Below, piece after piece: positions 37,520 through 46,700 of a stretch of DNA of 64,000 nt. Origin of the DNA: an uncultured Saprospiraceae bacterium (GTDB lineage: Bacteria > Bacteroidota > Bacteroidia > Chitinophagales > Saprospiraceae). The position numbers and the translations under genes were made by a program. Numbering within the stretch: position 1 is the first letter of the stretch; each line of letters begins with the position of its first letter. The stretch covers positions 16,674 through 80,673 of the forward strand of contig CALDYJ010000013.1 in the NCBI GenBank assembly GCA_937941095.1, read 5' to 3'. Below the pieces are notes generated by a model. It saw only the letters and a program-made list of their open reading frames with translations, made no database searches and had not been told where the DNA came from.

Positions 37520-38527
37520 TCATAAACTCCATCTTGCTAAAGGGGCAATGTCTTGATTAGCAAAATCATTTTCCAAAAATTTATAATGTGCAGCTATGGC
37601 AATCATAGCTGCATTATCAGTACAATAGGATACCTTAGGAAGGTAGATATTCCAATTTTCTTTATTGGCTGTTCGTTCAAGTGCTTTTCTCAAGCCACTA
37701 TTAGCTGATACACCTCCCGCTATTCCAATTTCTTTAATTCCTGTTTCTTGACTTGCTTTGATGAGTTTTGCAATAAGTATTTCAACAATGCTATTTTGTA
37801 CTGAAGCACAGATGTCATTAAGCTGATCTTTTATAAAATCAGGTTCTTCTTTAATTCGCTTCTTCAAAAAATATAAAATCGAGGTTTTAAGCCCTGAAAA
37901 TGAGAAATCTAAGTCTTTTATCTTAGGTTTTGCAAATTGAAACTTGACATCTCCTTCTTTAGCTAATTTATCAATTACTGGCCCTGCAGGATAGGGAAGC
38001 CCCAACATTTTACCAGTTTTATCAAATGCCTCACCTGCAGCATCGTCAATAGTAGTACCAATGACTTCCATGTGCAAGTAGTCTTTTACTAATACTATCT
38101 GCGTATGTCCACCAGAAACAGTAAGACATAAGAAAGGGAATTTAGGCTTTGGATCATCTATAAAATGTGCCAAAACATGTGCTTGCATGTGATTAACTTC
38201 AATTAATGGGATGTTTAGAGAAAGTGCTAATGATTTGGCAAAAGAAAGACCTACGATCAATGATCCTAAAAGCCCAGGTCCTCTTGTAATGGCAATCGCA
38301 TCCAAAGATTCTAATTCAATTTTGGCTACATTAACGGCTTGGTTTACCACAGGGATGATGTTCTCCAAATGTGCTCTAGAAGCGAGTTCAGGAACTACAC
38401 CACCATAAAGCTGGTGAGCATCTTGATTTGCAATGCAATTCGATAAAATTTGCCCATTTTTTAAAACTGAAGCAGAAGTATCATCACAAGATGATTCTAT
38501 TGCTAAAATAGTTGGATATTTGTCCAT
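37520..38527 (-). CDS. tsaD: tRNA N6-adenosine threonylcarbamoyltransferase TsaD
   Basis: 335 residues, normal length. The kinase-like ASKHA fold is signalled by AIESSCDDTS (9-18), YGGVVPELASRAH and the metal ligands H113 and H117 in VNHMQAHVLAH, plus the late Asp in CTDNAAMIA. Transfers threonylcarbamoyl from TC-AMP to A37 of ANN-decoding tRNAs with TsaB and TsaE, which are encoded elsewhere. The stop is one base from the end of the DUF697/SHOCT gene. Confidence 0.97.
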   Translation of the reverse strand: MDKYPTILAIESSCDDTSASVLKNGQILSNCIANQDAHQLYGGVVPELASRAHLENIIPVVNQAVNVAKIELESLDAIAITRGPGLLGSLIVGLSFAKSLALSLNIPLIEVNHMQAHVLAHFIDDPKPKFPFLCLTVSGGHTQIVLVKDYLHMEVIGTTIDDAAGEAFDKTGKMLGLPYPAGPVIDKLAKEGDVKFQFAKPKIKDLDFSFSGLKTSILYFLKKRIKEEPDFIKDQLNDICASVQNSIVEILIAKLIKASQETGIKEIGIAGGVSANSGLRKALERTANKENWNIYLPKVSYCTDNAAMIAIAAHYKFLENDFANQDIAPLARWSL

Positions 38528-38648
38528 AATTTACACACCAATTGTATATTTTAGATCATCTGATTAATATTGAGGTTTTATGCGCCCAAAATACATCAGT
38601 TTTTGAAAAAAATATTATTATTGCATACATTCAAAGAAAACCATATTT

Positions 38649-39224
38649 ATGAGACTAGTTATAAACATCGTTTTATTGGCAATCACTGCAGTTTTAGCTT
38701 GGTTACTGATGTCAAGTATTCAAGAACCAATCAAGTTTAAAACGGAAAAAGATAAAAGAGAATTTGCAGTCCAAGAAGCTCTTTCTAACATAAGAACTGC
38801 ACAAGAACATTATCGAGGAATCACAGGAGAATTTGCACCTAGCTTTGATACCCTAAGAGAAGTTTTAAGTGAAGGAAGATTTGCTGTAATTAAAGCATTT
38901 GGAGATAGGGATGCAACAAGTGGCGATGAAATTAGATTTGATACAACTTGGGTGGAAGCATCCGATTCAATGTCTACATTGGGTTTAGTGCTGGATGGTA
39001 TTGAGAAAATACCTTTTGGCGAGGGTCAAACTTTTGACATAAAGGCGGATACCATTACGTATCAATCTACTTTGGTACATGTTTGCGAGGTCGGAGCAAA
39101 AAGAAGTGCATACATGAGTGAATTTCCAAATGAAGAATTCCAAATGTATGACAAAGCATATGATCAAACATCCTATATTAAAATAGGGGACATGTATAAA
39201 CCAAGTTTATCAGGTAATTGGTAA
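38649..39224 (+). CDS. Membrane-anchored protein with pilin-like N-terminal region, unknown
   Basis: 191 residues. One N-terminal hydrophobic helix (3-24) is followed by a long amphipathic helix (about 37-62, FAVQEALSNIRTAQEHY) and the text GEFAPSFDTL, a pattern seen in pilin-like or type II secretion pseudopilin proteins. No prepilin cleavage motif is visible, so the likeness may be only structural. The remaining part is a mixed beta region. It couples to the DUF3822 gene by TAATG, and that gene overlaps rsmD, making a three-gene operon. Confidence 0.6.
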   Translation: MRLVINIVLLAITAVLAWLLMSSIQEPIKFKTEKDKREFAVQEALSNIRTAQEHYRGITGEFAPSFDTLREVLSEGRFAVIKAFGDRDATSGDEIRFDTTWVEASDSMSTLGLVLDGIEKIPFGEGQTFDIKADTITYQSTLVHVCEVGAKRSAYMSEFPNEEFQMYDKAYDQTSYIKIGDMYKPSLSGNW

Positions 39225-40066
39225 TGGGACCTATAGAAATAACAGACCAAAAATTTTCTAAAAAAAATTCAATAAAATACAATCTGTCCATCCTCATAGG
39301 ATTGGACAGATTTTTTTATTTGATTGCTGACGCAGAAAGCAATGCTTTATTCCTCAAGCAAGTAAACCTTCTATCGGGTGAGGATCGGTATAAATCTTTG
39401 CAGAATGCTATAATAAGTGAAAAAAACTTACAAGCAGTTTTTCAAAATGTGAGAATCTGTTACACAAGTAAGTTTTTTACTTTCATTCCTGATGATTTAA
39501 TGGATTATAAGGAAACGCGAGCTTATTTAGAACAAGTTTGTCATTTGCCTGATCAATTATTGGCATTTAGAGAACCAGTAAATGCTTTAAAATTATTTAA
39601 TGTTTATGGTGTAAACGATAATGATTTTCATTTAATAAATAGTTATTTTCCCAAGGCACAACAATCTCACTTAATGAGTGCTTTATCAAAAGCGTATGCT
39701 GACTTGTCAAAAGATAAAAAAGGAGATCAGCTTTTTGTAAATGTTCAGTCTTCCGAGATGGCAATGTTTCTTTTTAGAAATGGAAGCTTGGTTTTTAATA
39801 ATTATTTTCAATTCAAAGACGCTAAAGACTTCTTATATTATGTGCTTTTAGTGTTTGAGCAACTGTCATTAAATCAGGAAGAAACCCATCTTTTTATTTC
39901 TGGAAAGATTTTAAGAAAATCTCAAATTTATGAATTGCTAAGCATGTATGTTCGTAATTTAGATTTAATACCTATTCCGGAGTATTATAACTTGAATCAA
40001 GAATTTTTGGATGTCGACACCCACTATTTCTTTGATTTATTCAGTATGAAATTATGCGAATCATAG
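39224..40066 (+). CDS. DUF3822 family protein
   Basis: 280 residues from the ATG at 39224 (TAATG with the previous stop; a TTG at 39218 would add two residues). The protein looks like an actin/ASKHA-fold member: LSILIGLDRFFYLIAD near the N-terminus, NVQSSEMAMFLFRNGSLVFNNYFQF in the middle and a LFISGKI stretch. DUF3822 genes are found next to rsmD in Bacteroidota, as here, with a 13-base overlap. Function unknown; a link to ribosome maturation is suggested only by context. Confidence 0.8.
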   Translation: MGPIEITDQKFSKKNSIKYNLSILIGLDRFFYLIADAESNALFLKQVNLLSGEDRYKSLQNAIISEKNLQAVFQNVRICYTSKFFTFIPDDLMDYKETRAYLEQVCHLPDQLLAFREPVNALKLFNVYGVNDNDFHLINSYFPKAQQSHLMSALSKAYADLSKDKKGDQLFVNVQSSEMAMFLFRNGSLVFNNYFQFKDAKDFLYYVLLVFEQLSLNQEETHLFISGKILRKSQIYELLSMYVRNLDLIPIPEYYNLNQEFLDVDTHYFFDLFSMKLCES

Positions 40067-40605
40067 GAGGAGAGTTTAAAGGAAGGAAGTTTTTTCCTCC
40101 TGCTGATAAATGGCCTACCAGACCAACTACAGATTTTGCTAAAGAAGCACTTTTCAATACCTTAATTAATCGTTTTAATTTTGAAGAAATTAAGGTTTTA
40201 GACTTATTTGGAGGAACAGGTTCTCACTCTTATGAATGTATTTCTAGAGGTTGTCTTGATGTAAGTTATATAGATAAATTTGGAGCATGTGTGGATTTTG
40301 TAAAAAAAACGACCAAGGTTTTGGAGATAGAAGATAAAATCAACATTCGTAAAATGGATGTTTTTAAGTACCTAAAAACAAGCAAAGAAAAATTTGATTA
40401 CATCTTTGCGGGTCCTCCATATCCACTTCCTACTATACCACAAATACCAGATTTGGTGTTTGCAAACTCAATTCTCAAAGAAGATGGATTGCTGATTGTT
40501 GAACATGATAACAATCATATTTTCAGTAATCATGTTAATTTTAGCCATCAAAGGAACTATGGGATGGCAATTTTTAGTTATTTTGAGGAAGATCCAAGAC
40601 AATAA
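40054..40605 (+). CDS. rsmD: RsmD-family 16S rRNA (guanine-N2) methyltransferase
   Basis: 183 residues. MRIIGGEFKGRK and RPTTDFAKEALFN are the RsmD N-terminal signature; VLDLFGGTGSHSYECISRG (48-66) is the SAM loop. The catalytic motif, DPPY in other RsmD proteins, reads AGPPY here (G120-P-P-Y123). The loss of the Asp that positions the target amine should weaken or abolish activity unless another residue compensates. Expected target: m2G966 of 16S rRNA. Overlaps the DUF3822 gene by 13 bases. Confidence 0.88.
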   Translation: MRIIGGEFKGRKFFPPADKWPTRPTTDFAKEALFNTLINRFNFEEIKVLDLFGGTGSHSYECISRGCLDVSYIDKFGACVDFVKKTTKVLEIEDKINIRKMDVFKYLKTSKEKFDYIFAGPPYPLPTIPQIPDLVFANSILKEDGLLIVEHDNNHIFSNHVNFSHQRNYGMAIFSYFEEDPRQ

Positions 40606-40748
40606 AAGAAAACCAAACCGTTAATTAAAGGACTAATTTGTTGTTACTTTAACTAATATTGTCATTTAGTAAATGTAGAATGCGCAATAATCATTAGGTA
40701 AAGATGAATTAATTCACATTTATCAAAATTTATCCAGAAAATACGCTT

Positions 40749-43700
40749 TTGCTTAAAGGATATAGCATAAAAACTAAATATATTAAACACCTAAACTGCA
40801 TCTTGCAGTTTCTTGTTTTTATCAGCCTATCTTTTTGTTTCCTAAATAGCAACGCTCAAAGCCTTTACCCCATTAAAAAAGATGCTCAATGGGGATTGAT
40901 CAATGGAGATGGCCAAATTGTCTTAGATCCAGTTTATGATGCTATTGGAGAATTTAAAAAGTATGGCTATTCCGTCATGCAAAGAGATGGAGGAGTTGGT
41001 CTCTTAAATAAGGAAGCAAAAGAAATAATCAAACCTAAATACGAAGATCTCAAAGTTCTTGATTCCTTATTAATTGCCGTAATGGATGATTCAGAATGGA
41101 TGGTCATTAATTTGAAAGAAGAAGTAGTACTTGATAAAGGCTATGATCGTGTCTTCATTTGGGAAGGAAAATACTTGGCATATCAAAAACTTGATAAATG
41201 GGGTATTGCTACCATCAGTGGTAAGAAAATTTGTCCTCCACAATATGACTTTATAAAATTATTAGAAAGCGGACATTTTGAAACTAAGCTTGAAAATCAA
41301 TTTGGTTTGCTTAGTGCAGAAGGAACAACTATAATTGAACCTATCAACGAAGAAATTAAAGTATTAGACACAGATCTGTTTTTCTTTAAAAAAGAAAGAA
41401 AATGGGGAGCAGTAAAAGGCAATGGCGAACAAGTAATAGAACCTAATTTTGATTCCTTCCAAATCATAAGTGATAACTTTATCAAATTGTTAAATCATGG
41501 AAATAAGTATTTGTTTTCAAAAGTGATTAACAAAATCATTTCTAGAGACGAATACAATAATTTCTATTCCTTTAGTGAAGATAAAGTTTTGGTGAAAAGA
41601 TTGAGAAGGTTAGGGCTAATGGATGCCACAGGAAAACTTTTATTGATTCCAGAATTCCATGAAATTCATACTTATGATCAAGATCTTTATAGAGTAAACA
41701 AAGGTGGCAAATGGGGAATTGTGAAAAACGAAAATGAGGTTTTATTAGATTTTGAATATGAATTTATTGCACCTAGAATAGATAATGTGGCCATTGTTAG
41801 AAAAGACAAAAAATTTGGGTTAGTCAATATGCTAGGCGAAGAAGTCATTGCACCTAGTTATGGTAAAATTGAAATTGATGATGCACAAATCAAAGCACAT
41901 AAAAACAGCGAACTCAAAATATTTACAGTTGATGACCAAGGCCGTTTAAAAGAAGAAAACGAGTTTAAAAAGCACATGACTATTAAGATTGGTAGTCGTG
42001 AGCAAAGAAACTTTGTAAGGCGTCAAGCCTCTTGGGCTGAAGATGATTATCGCTTAGAAAATTTTGAATGGTTTTACGAGCCTGGTGCAGATAAATGGGG
42101 ACTAAGATCTTTAGAAGACATGGAGGTTGTCATAGAGCCTACCTATGATTGGATTAAAATTGAAAGGGATTATGGATTTACCATTGTAGGGATAGAAAAT
42201 ATGCAATACTTACGATTAGATCGAACAGAATTTAGAGTAGAAATGGTCTATGGTTTGGTGAATAATGATGTAGGTAAACTGACCACCTTTGTGAACATCT
42301 GGGACATCAGGTTTGATGATTTTGAACAAGGTAATCCTGTGGCAAGAATCATTTTTGACAGTGGAAGACATGGTTTAATTACACGTAAAGGCAAGATTAT
42401 AAAAAAAGACTTTTCTTATGTAGGAACATTTAATAACGGCATCGCCAAATATTCCCCGAAAGGAAATTTGTCTGCTGCTACAAAAGTCAAAAAAAGAAAA
42501 TTGGACAATGTTAATGAGTATTGGACTAATCTCATGGCTCCAAATTTAATGACGAGTTATACAACGTTTGATAAAGACCTTTATAGTACTGGTAATCTTG
42601 TTTGCAATGATTGCCACTGGGGATACATTGATACACTAGGACAAATTATTGCTCCAGCAACTTATGATTTTGCAAGAGATTATGTAAACGAAGTTGGTAT
42701 TGTGGAATGCAATCAAAAGTGGGGAGTACTCGACATTGAGGGAAATACCTTGCTAGATTGTGATTACGATGGCATCAACTTCTTAGAAAACACATCCAAT
42801 GAAATACTCCAGATTTTTATTAACCGCCAAAAATACGGTTTGATTGATACCTTAGGTCAAGTAACTGTCAGCCTTATGTATGATGAGATCGGAGCTTTTA
42901 CAAACAATAGACTTGCTGTCAAAAAAAATAATAAATGGGGCTTTGTAAATAAGAATGGGTTTGAAATTATTCCATGCATTTACGATAAAGTTAGAAATTT
43001 TAGCGAAGGTTTTGCTACTGTTAAATTGAAATCTAAATGGGGTTTAATTAATAAAAATGGAAACGTTATTTTCGATTTTAAATATTCGCAGTTAGGGAAT
43101 ATGAATTCTGGATTGATTTGGTTTGGAGATTCATTAGGCAAAGGATATAAAAACAAGGAGGAAGCCTTAGTAATTCAATCGGATTATCAATCGGCAAGCG
43201 ACTTTGATGGACAAGTAGCAAGGGTGAAATCAAAAGGGGAGTACGGCTTGATAGATAGGTATGGAAAATTTGTGTGTAAGCCTAAATTTATAAAAATAGA
43301 ACCTTTCAACTCACATGGTTTAGCAAAGGTAAAATATGGTTCAGATAACTTAAAATATGGTTACATCAACAAAGAAGGTAACCTAATCAATTCTTCACCA
43401 TTCAAACAATTAGGAGATTACAAAGAAGGTTTAGTCTCTGTCAAATTGAAGGATCAATTTGGTTTCATGGATGCAAGTGGTAGATTATTAATTCAGCCAG
43501 CGTATTCGAAAGTTTCTAGTTTTTCAGAAGGAATGGCTATGGTCCAACAAAAAGGAAAGTGTGGATATATAAATGCTCAGGGAGTTCAGACTATTGATTG
43601 TGCCTTCAGTAAATGTTTAGACTTTAAAGACAACCGAGCGGTCGTATACAAAGGATATAAGAAAGCAGGCTTGATTGATAAAGAAGGCAATTTCATCATT

Positions 43701-44123
43701 AAGCCTGGCATTAATAAAATGCTTTCTTTTGAACAAGGGAGAGGCTTGATTAGAGAAAATGAGTATAAGTTTTATTACATCACTGATCAAGCAAAACTTT
43801 ATCAAGGCTATTACCAAAAAGCTTCAAGTTTTAAATATGGAGTTGCTGTAGTCCAAATAAATGGTAAGTGGGGCGTCATAAATCAAAAAGGTATTCAAAT
43901 CATTCCTCCAAAATATGACAAAATCGAATCCTTTAAAGATGGATACGCAAAAGTACTCATCAATGAATTTTCTGGATTGACCAACCTTAAAGGTGAACTT
44001 ATTGTAGACCCTGATTATGAATACATTTCTTATGCTGGTGAAGGATTGTTTAGAGTAGAAAAAGGAGATAAAATAGGTTACTTCGACAAAGAAGGGAAAT
44101 GGGTCTGGGGGCTTCAAAAATAA
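40749..44123 (+). CDS. Large exported WG-repeat protein
   Basis: 1124 residues, starting with a signal-type sequence (about 1-37, ending LNSNAQ). Nearly the whole protein is made of WG repeats of about 25-50 residues, each with a core such as KWGLINxxGxxxIxPxYD; many are degenerate. WG repeats form beta structures and are thought to mediate binding. No catalytic domain is seen. There is no ATG at the 5' end: the first candidate start is the TTG at 40749, so the exact N-terminus is uncertain. Its 3' end overlaps the convergent pabC gene by 10 bases. Confidence 0.85.
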   Translation: MLKGYSIKTKYIKHLNCILQFLVFISLSFCFLNSNAQSLYPIKKDAQWGLINGDGQIVLDPVYDAIGEFKKYGYSVMQRDGGVGLLNKEAKEIIKPKYEDLKVLDSLLIAVMDDSEWMVINLKEEVVLDKGYDRVFIWEGKYLAYQKLDKWGIATISGKKICPPQYDFIKLLESGHFETKLENQFGLLSAEGTTIIEPINEEIKVLDTDLFFFKKERKWGAVKGNGEQVIEPNFDSFQIISDNFIKLLNHGNKYLFSKVINKIISRDEYNNFYSFSEDKVLVKRLRRLGLMDATGKLLLIPEFHEIHTYDQDLYRVNKGGKWGIVKNENEVLLDFEYEFIAPRIDNVAIVRKDKKFGLVNMLGEEVIAPSYGKIEIDDAQIKAHKNSELKIFTVDDQGRLKEENEFKKHMTIKIGSREQRNFVRRQASWAEDDYRLENFEWFYEPGADKWGLRSLEDMEVVIEPTYDWIKIERDYGFTIVGIENMQYLRLDRTEFRVEMVYGLVNNDVGKLTTFVNIWDIRFDDFEQGNPVARIIFDSGRHGLITRKGKIIKKDFSYVGTFNNGIAKYSPKGNLSAATKVKKRKLDNVNEYWTNLMAPNLMTSYTTFDKDLYSTGNLVCNDCHWGYIDTLGQIIAPATYDFARDYVNEVGIVECNQKWGVLDIEGNTLLDCDYDGINFLENTSNEILQIFINRQKYGLIDTLGQVTVSLMYDEIGAFTNNRLAVKKNNKWGFVNKNGFEIIPCIYDKVRNFSEGFATVKLKSKWGLINKNGNVIFDFKYSQLGNMNSGLIWFGDSLGKGYKNKEEALVIQSDYQSASDFDGQVARVKSKGEYGLIDRYGKFVCKPKFIKIEPFNSHGLAKVKYGSDNLKYGYINKEGNLINSSPFKQLGDYKEGLVSVKLKDQFGFMDASGRLLIQPAYSKVSSFSEGMAMVQQKGKCGYINAQGVQTIDCAFSKCLDFKDNRAVVYKGYKKAGLIDKEGNFIIKPGINKMLSFEQGRGLIRENEYKFYYITDQAKLYQGYYQKASSFKYGVAVVQINGKWGVINQKGIQIIPPKYDKIESFKDGYAKVLINEFSGLTNLKGELIVDPDYEYISYAGEGLFRVEKGDKIGYFDKEGKWVWGLQK

Positions 44124-44713
44124 ATTTTGCTAATGTCTATTGCTTTTCCATCTTTAATAGTAAGCATAGCATTAATTAGCCTTACTTTTTCATAAGTAGA
44201 AATATTTTCTAATCTTATTTCTTTTTCAATAATCTTGTTGGTTTTTAAAAGTTTTGCTCGCTGTGTACCTTTTAAAAGAGCTTGTTTTGGTGTATACCAT
44301 TTTTTGTTCTTTAAGAATATCAAATTGGCATAATAAGAATCTGTGAGCATTCCATTTTTTACTATAATAATGTCATCGCATTGCGCTCTTTTTTGATATA
44401 ATTTTTTCAGGGCTGTACGCTTTTCCCATTTTAAATTATAATTTATATTATCGGCATGGACGATTTTCAAAGAAGTGATTTCATTTAATTCGTAAGGTGT
44501 GATTTGAACCTTTTGAATGCTCTGATGATAGATGACTCTACATTTCCAAATCCCTTTTTTAGGAAGGTTTACCATTTTTAAAAATGCAGAAAGATTAAAT
44601 GGTTTTAAATCCCAAGCAAGAATGCTGAAAGAGTGATTTATTCTACGTTGATGTTCAACTAGATTTTGCGCTTTTCCGTTTCTTATTTTTAATGTTTCCA
44701 GTAATTGGGACAT
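44114..44713 (-). CDS. pabC: Class IV aminotransferase, probable 4-amino-4-deoxychorismate lyase
   Basis: 199 residues. The N-terminus LLETLKIRNGKAQNLVEHQRR matches short Bacteroidota PabC proteins. The fold-type IV region has NLKWEKRTAL (candidate PLP lysine) and NGMLTDSYYANLIF, where the usual Glu of the family is Asp. Would release p-aminobenzoate and pyruvate from aminodeoxychorismate in folate synthesis. The ATG lies 59 bases inside the 3' end of pabB in another frame, so the two are tightly coupled. It is the last gene of the - strand unit. Confidence 0.85.
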   Translation of the reverse strand: MSQLLETLKIRNGKAQNLVEHQRRINHSFSILAWDLKPFNLSAFLKMVNLPKKGIWKCRVIYHQSIQKVQITPYELNEITSLKIVHADNINYNLKWEKRTALKKLYQKRAQCDDIIIVKNGMLTDSYYANLIFLKNKKWYTPKQALLKGTQRAKLLKTNKIIEKEIRLENISTYEKVRLINAMLTIKDGKAIDISKIYF

Positions 44714-45674
44714 AAATTTTATCTATGAGTTCTTGATGCTCTTGTTTTGCATCACTAAAAGTAGTAATTCCGCCCCCACTTTTAAAATAGTATTGCTTGT
44801 TTTCTTTTTCAATGAATCTAATCATGACAGAACTATATAAATTTTTGCCATCAAATATGCCAAAGACACCCGTATAAAATCCTCTATTATATCCTTCAGC
44901 CTCTTTGATGATTTCGATGGTTTTCTTTTTTGGGGCTCCAGTAACTGAACCAGCTGGCAGCATCTCCATCAAGACATTTCCTAAGTTGTTTTTAAAGTCC
45001 GCCGGTAATGTGCCTGAAATTTTAGAACTCACTTGAAGTAAAGTAGTGTCATGAGTCTTTATTTTTTCTATGAATCTAAACTTCTCTAATTTGACTTTTT
45101 TACTAACCCTATTTAAATCATTACGGATAAGGTCTACAATGGTATGATGTTCAGCAATTTCTTTGGTACTGGTTTTTAGTTTTTTATAAGCATTTTTAAC
45201 AGAGGCATTTATGGTACCTTTCATGGGGAAAGAATAAATCTTTCTATTTACAATCTTGACAAATGTTTCAGGAGAAAAAACAACGAATTGATCTTTGAAT
45301 AATAATTTAAATTTTGCCTTACTTCTGTGAAAGATTTCTTCTAAATTTAAATCGCAATTAATTTTTGTAGGATAAGTTAGATTAAGTAAATAGGTATTTC
45401 CAGCATTGATTTCATTTTGTACGACATCAAAACCTTTTTTGTATTTTTTAAAAGACATTGGAGCAGTACTAAATTCAAAAGGTTTAGCTTTTATTTTTTT
45501 TGGCTCGAAATTTCTTTTCCCTTTAACTTCATAAAAAATACCTTCAGCGGCACAATCATCAGTTTGCATGACTATAGCATTGTTGGCTTCAAAATCAAGC
45601 ATGAAAAAGAAAGGCTTTTTATTAGCCCCATATTTATTTATCTCTTTTATTATCTTTTCTTTTCCTTTGATCAT
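44655..45674 (-). CDS. pabB: Aminodeoxychorismate synthase component I
   Basis: 339 residues, shorter than E. coli PabB because the N-terminal part is trimmed, as in many Bacteroidota. It has the chorismate-binding motifs SFPMKGTI (Lys of the PabB-type KGT), HHTIVDLIRNDLNRV, PAGSVTGAPKKK and the FYTGVFGIFD strand. Makes 4-amino-4-deoxychorismate from chorismate with a glutamine amidotransferase partner not seen here. Starts directly after the stop of the LuxC-like gene (no gap) and overlaps pabC by 59 bases. Confidence 0.93.
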   Translation of the reverse strand: MIKGKEKIIKEINKYGANKKPFFFMLDFEANNAIVMQTDDCAAEGIFYEVKGKRNFEPKKIKAKPFEFSTAPMSFKKYKKGFDVVQNEINAGNTYLLNLTYPTKINCDLNLEEIFHRSKAKFKLLFKDQFVVFSPETFVKIVNRKIYSFPMKGTINASVKNAYKKLKTSTKEIAEHHTIVDLIRNDLNRVSKKVKLEKFRFIEKIKTHDTTLLQVSSKISGTLPADFKNNLGNVLMEMLPAGSVTGAPKKKTIEIIKEAEGYNRGFYTGVFGIFDGKNLYSSVMIRFIEKENKQYYFKSGGGITTFSDAKQEHQELIDKIYVPITGNIKNKKRKSAKSS

Positions 45675-46694
45675 CTACGTTAAACTTAAAAGGAATCTCA
45701 TTGTGTCTATGCCTCCGGCATAGGTGTTTAAATTTTGCTTAAACGCTTCTCCAAATGCTTTCAAAGGTTTGTCGTCAAATCCATTCTTTCCGATTATTTG
45801 CTCAATTTCATCTTTTTGGTGCTTTAATTTTTGCTCCAAATCTTTTTTGTTTTCATAAAATTCATAATGTAAGCCAGCAATTCTAGAGTGAAGGTTTTTA
45901 TTTTCAGTAAGGATAATACATCCATTGGCTACGATTAGCTCTTTATTTAATAAATAGATGGAATAATTGTAATCAAAATTGTTTTTATACTTTCCGTGTA
46001 AAATAATTTCCTTCCTCTCGTGTAATTTTTCCATGAGGGGATTAAAGTCAAAATCGAGAGGTAAATATAATTTGCTTACATTAAAAGTTCCTAATCCGAA
46101 ATATGTAAAAATATCATTTGCTATTCCATCCAATTCTTTTTCGGTTTCTGTTTGATCAAGTACAGCAACAGTATATTTTCTTTTTCTAATAATGTTGGCA
46201 GTCTTTTCAAAGTATTTAGATAAGGCATTATAATTTGTCTCAGTTGCATTGCATATTATTGCGTCAAAATCAGCTAAACGATTTACAACTTTTAAGTAAT
46301 TGCCTGAGCGATCATCAAAACGATCCATCAACTTAATGAAATAGGGTAGGAGGAATTGATCTTTTTCATTTAATATAATTTGCGCTTTATGTCCAATTAA
46401 AAAAGAACAAATCACATCGTGAAAATTTTCCAAAGGTGTTCTCCCTGAAAGTATGATTGCTAGCTTACTTGAACCGATGTTATCATCGAGGAAATAATCT
46501 TTTGACCAATCAATCAAAGCTTCTTCTTGAAGATAATCATTGGCAATACGGCTTACCGCATGCTTACAATTAGCCTTGGTAAACCAAAGATTATTATGGC
46601 TGGTTTGATGGATTACCGCATTAAGGTAGTCATCATCTTGTCTAAGATGTGCACCTAATTTAATAAGTACAGTTAAACGTGCTTTGAGTTCCAT
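45675..46694 (-). CDS. LuxC-like acyl-CoA reductase family protein lacking the active-site Cys
   Basis: 339 residues with the fold of the acyl-CoA reductase (LuxC) family: AIILSGRTPLENFHDVI, YTVAVLDQTETEKEL, and DIFTYFGLGTFNVSKLYLP. In relatives from this phylum I know the last motif as GLGCRNVSKL, where Cys forms the acyl thioester. Here that position is T203, and the next residue differs too. The enzyme may be inactive or have another chemistry. It lies between rluD and pabB, where LuxC-like genes are also found in relatives (from general knowledge). Function in folate metabolism is unproven. Confidence 0.78.
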   Translation of the reverse strand: MELKARLTVLIKLGAHLRQDDDYLNAVIHQTSHNNLWFTKANCKHAVSRIANDYLQEEALIDWSKDYFLDDNIGSSKLAIILSGRTPLENFHDVICSFLIGHKAQIILNEKDQFLLPYFIKLMDRFDDRSGNYLKVVNRLADFDAIICNATETNYNALSKYFEKTANIIRKRKYTVAVLDQTETEKELDGIANDIFTYFGLGTFNVSKLYLPLDFDFNPLMEKLHERKEIILHGKYKNNFDYNYSIYLLNKELIVANGCIILTENKNLHSRIAGLHYEFYENKKDLEQKLKHQKDEIEQIIGKNGFDDKPLKAFGEAFKQNLNTYAGGIDTMRFLLSLT

Positions 46695-46700
46695 GGGATG

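Noticed and set aside
38649..39224. A type IV pilin gene
   Set aside because: No prepilin peptidase site before the hydrophobic helix and no pilus genes nearby; only a pilin-like helix is visible.
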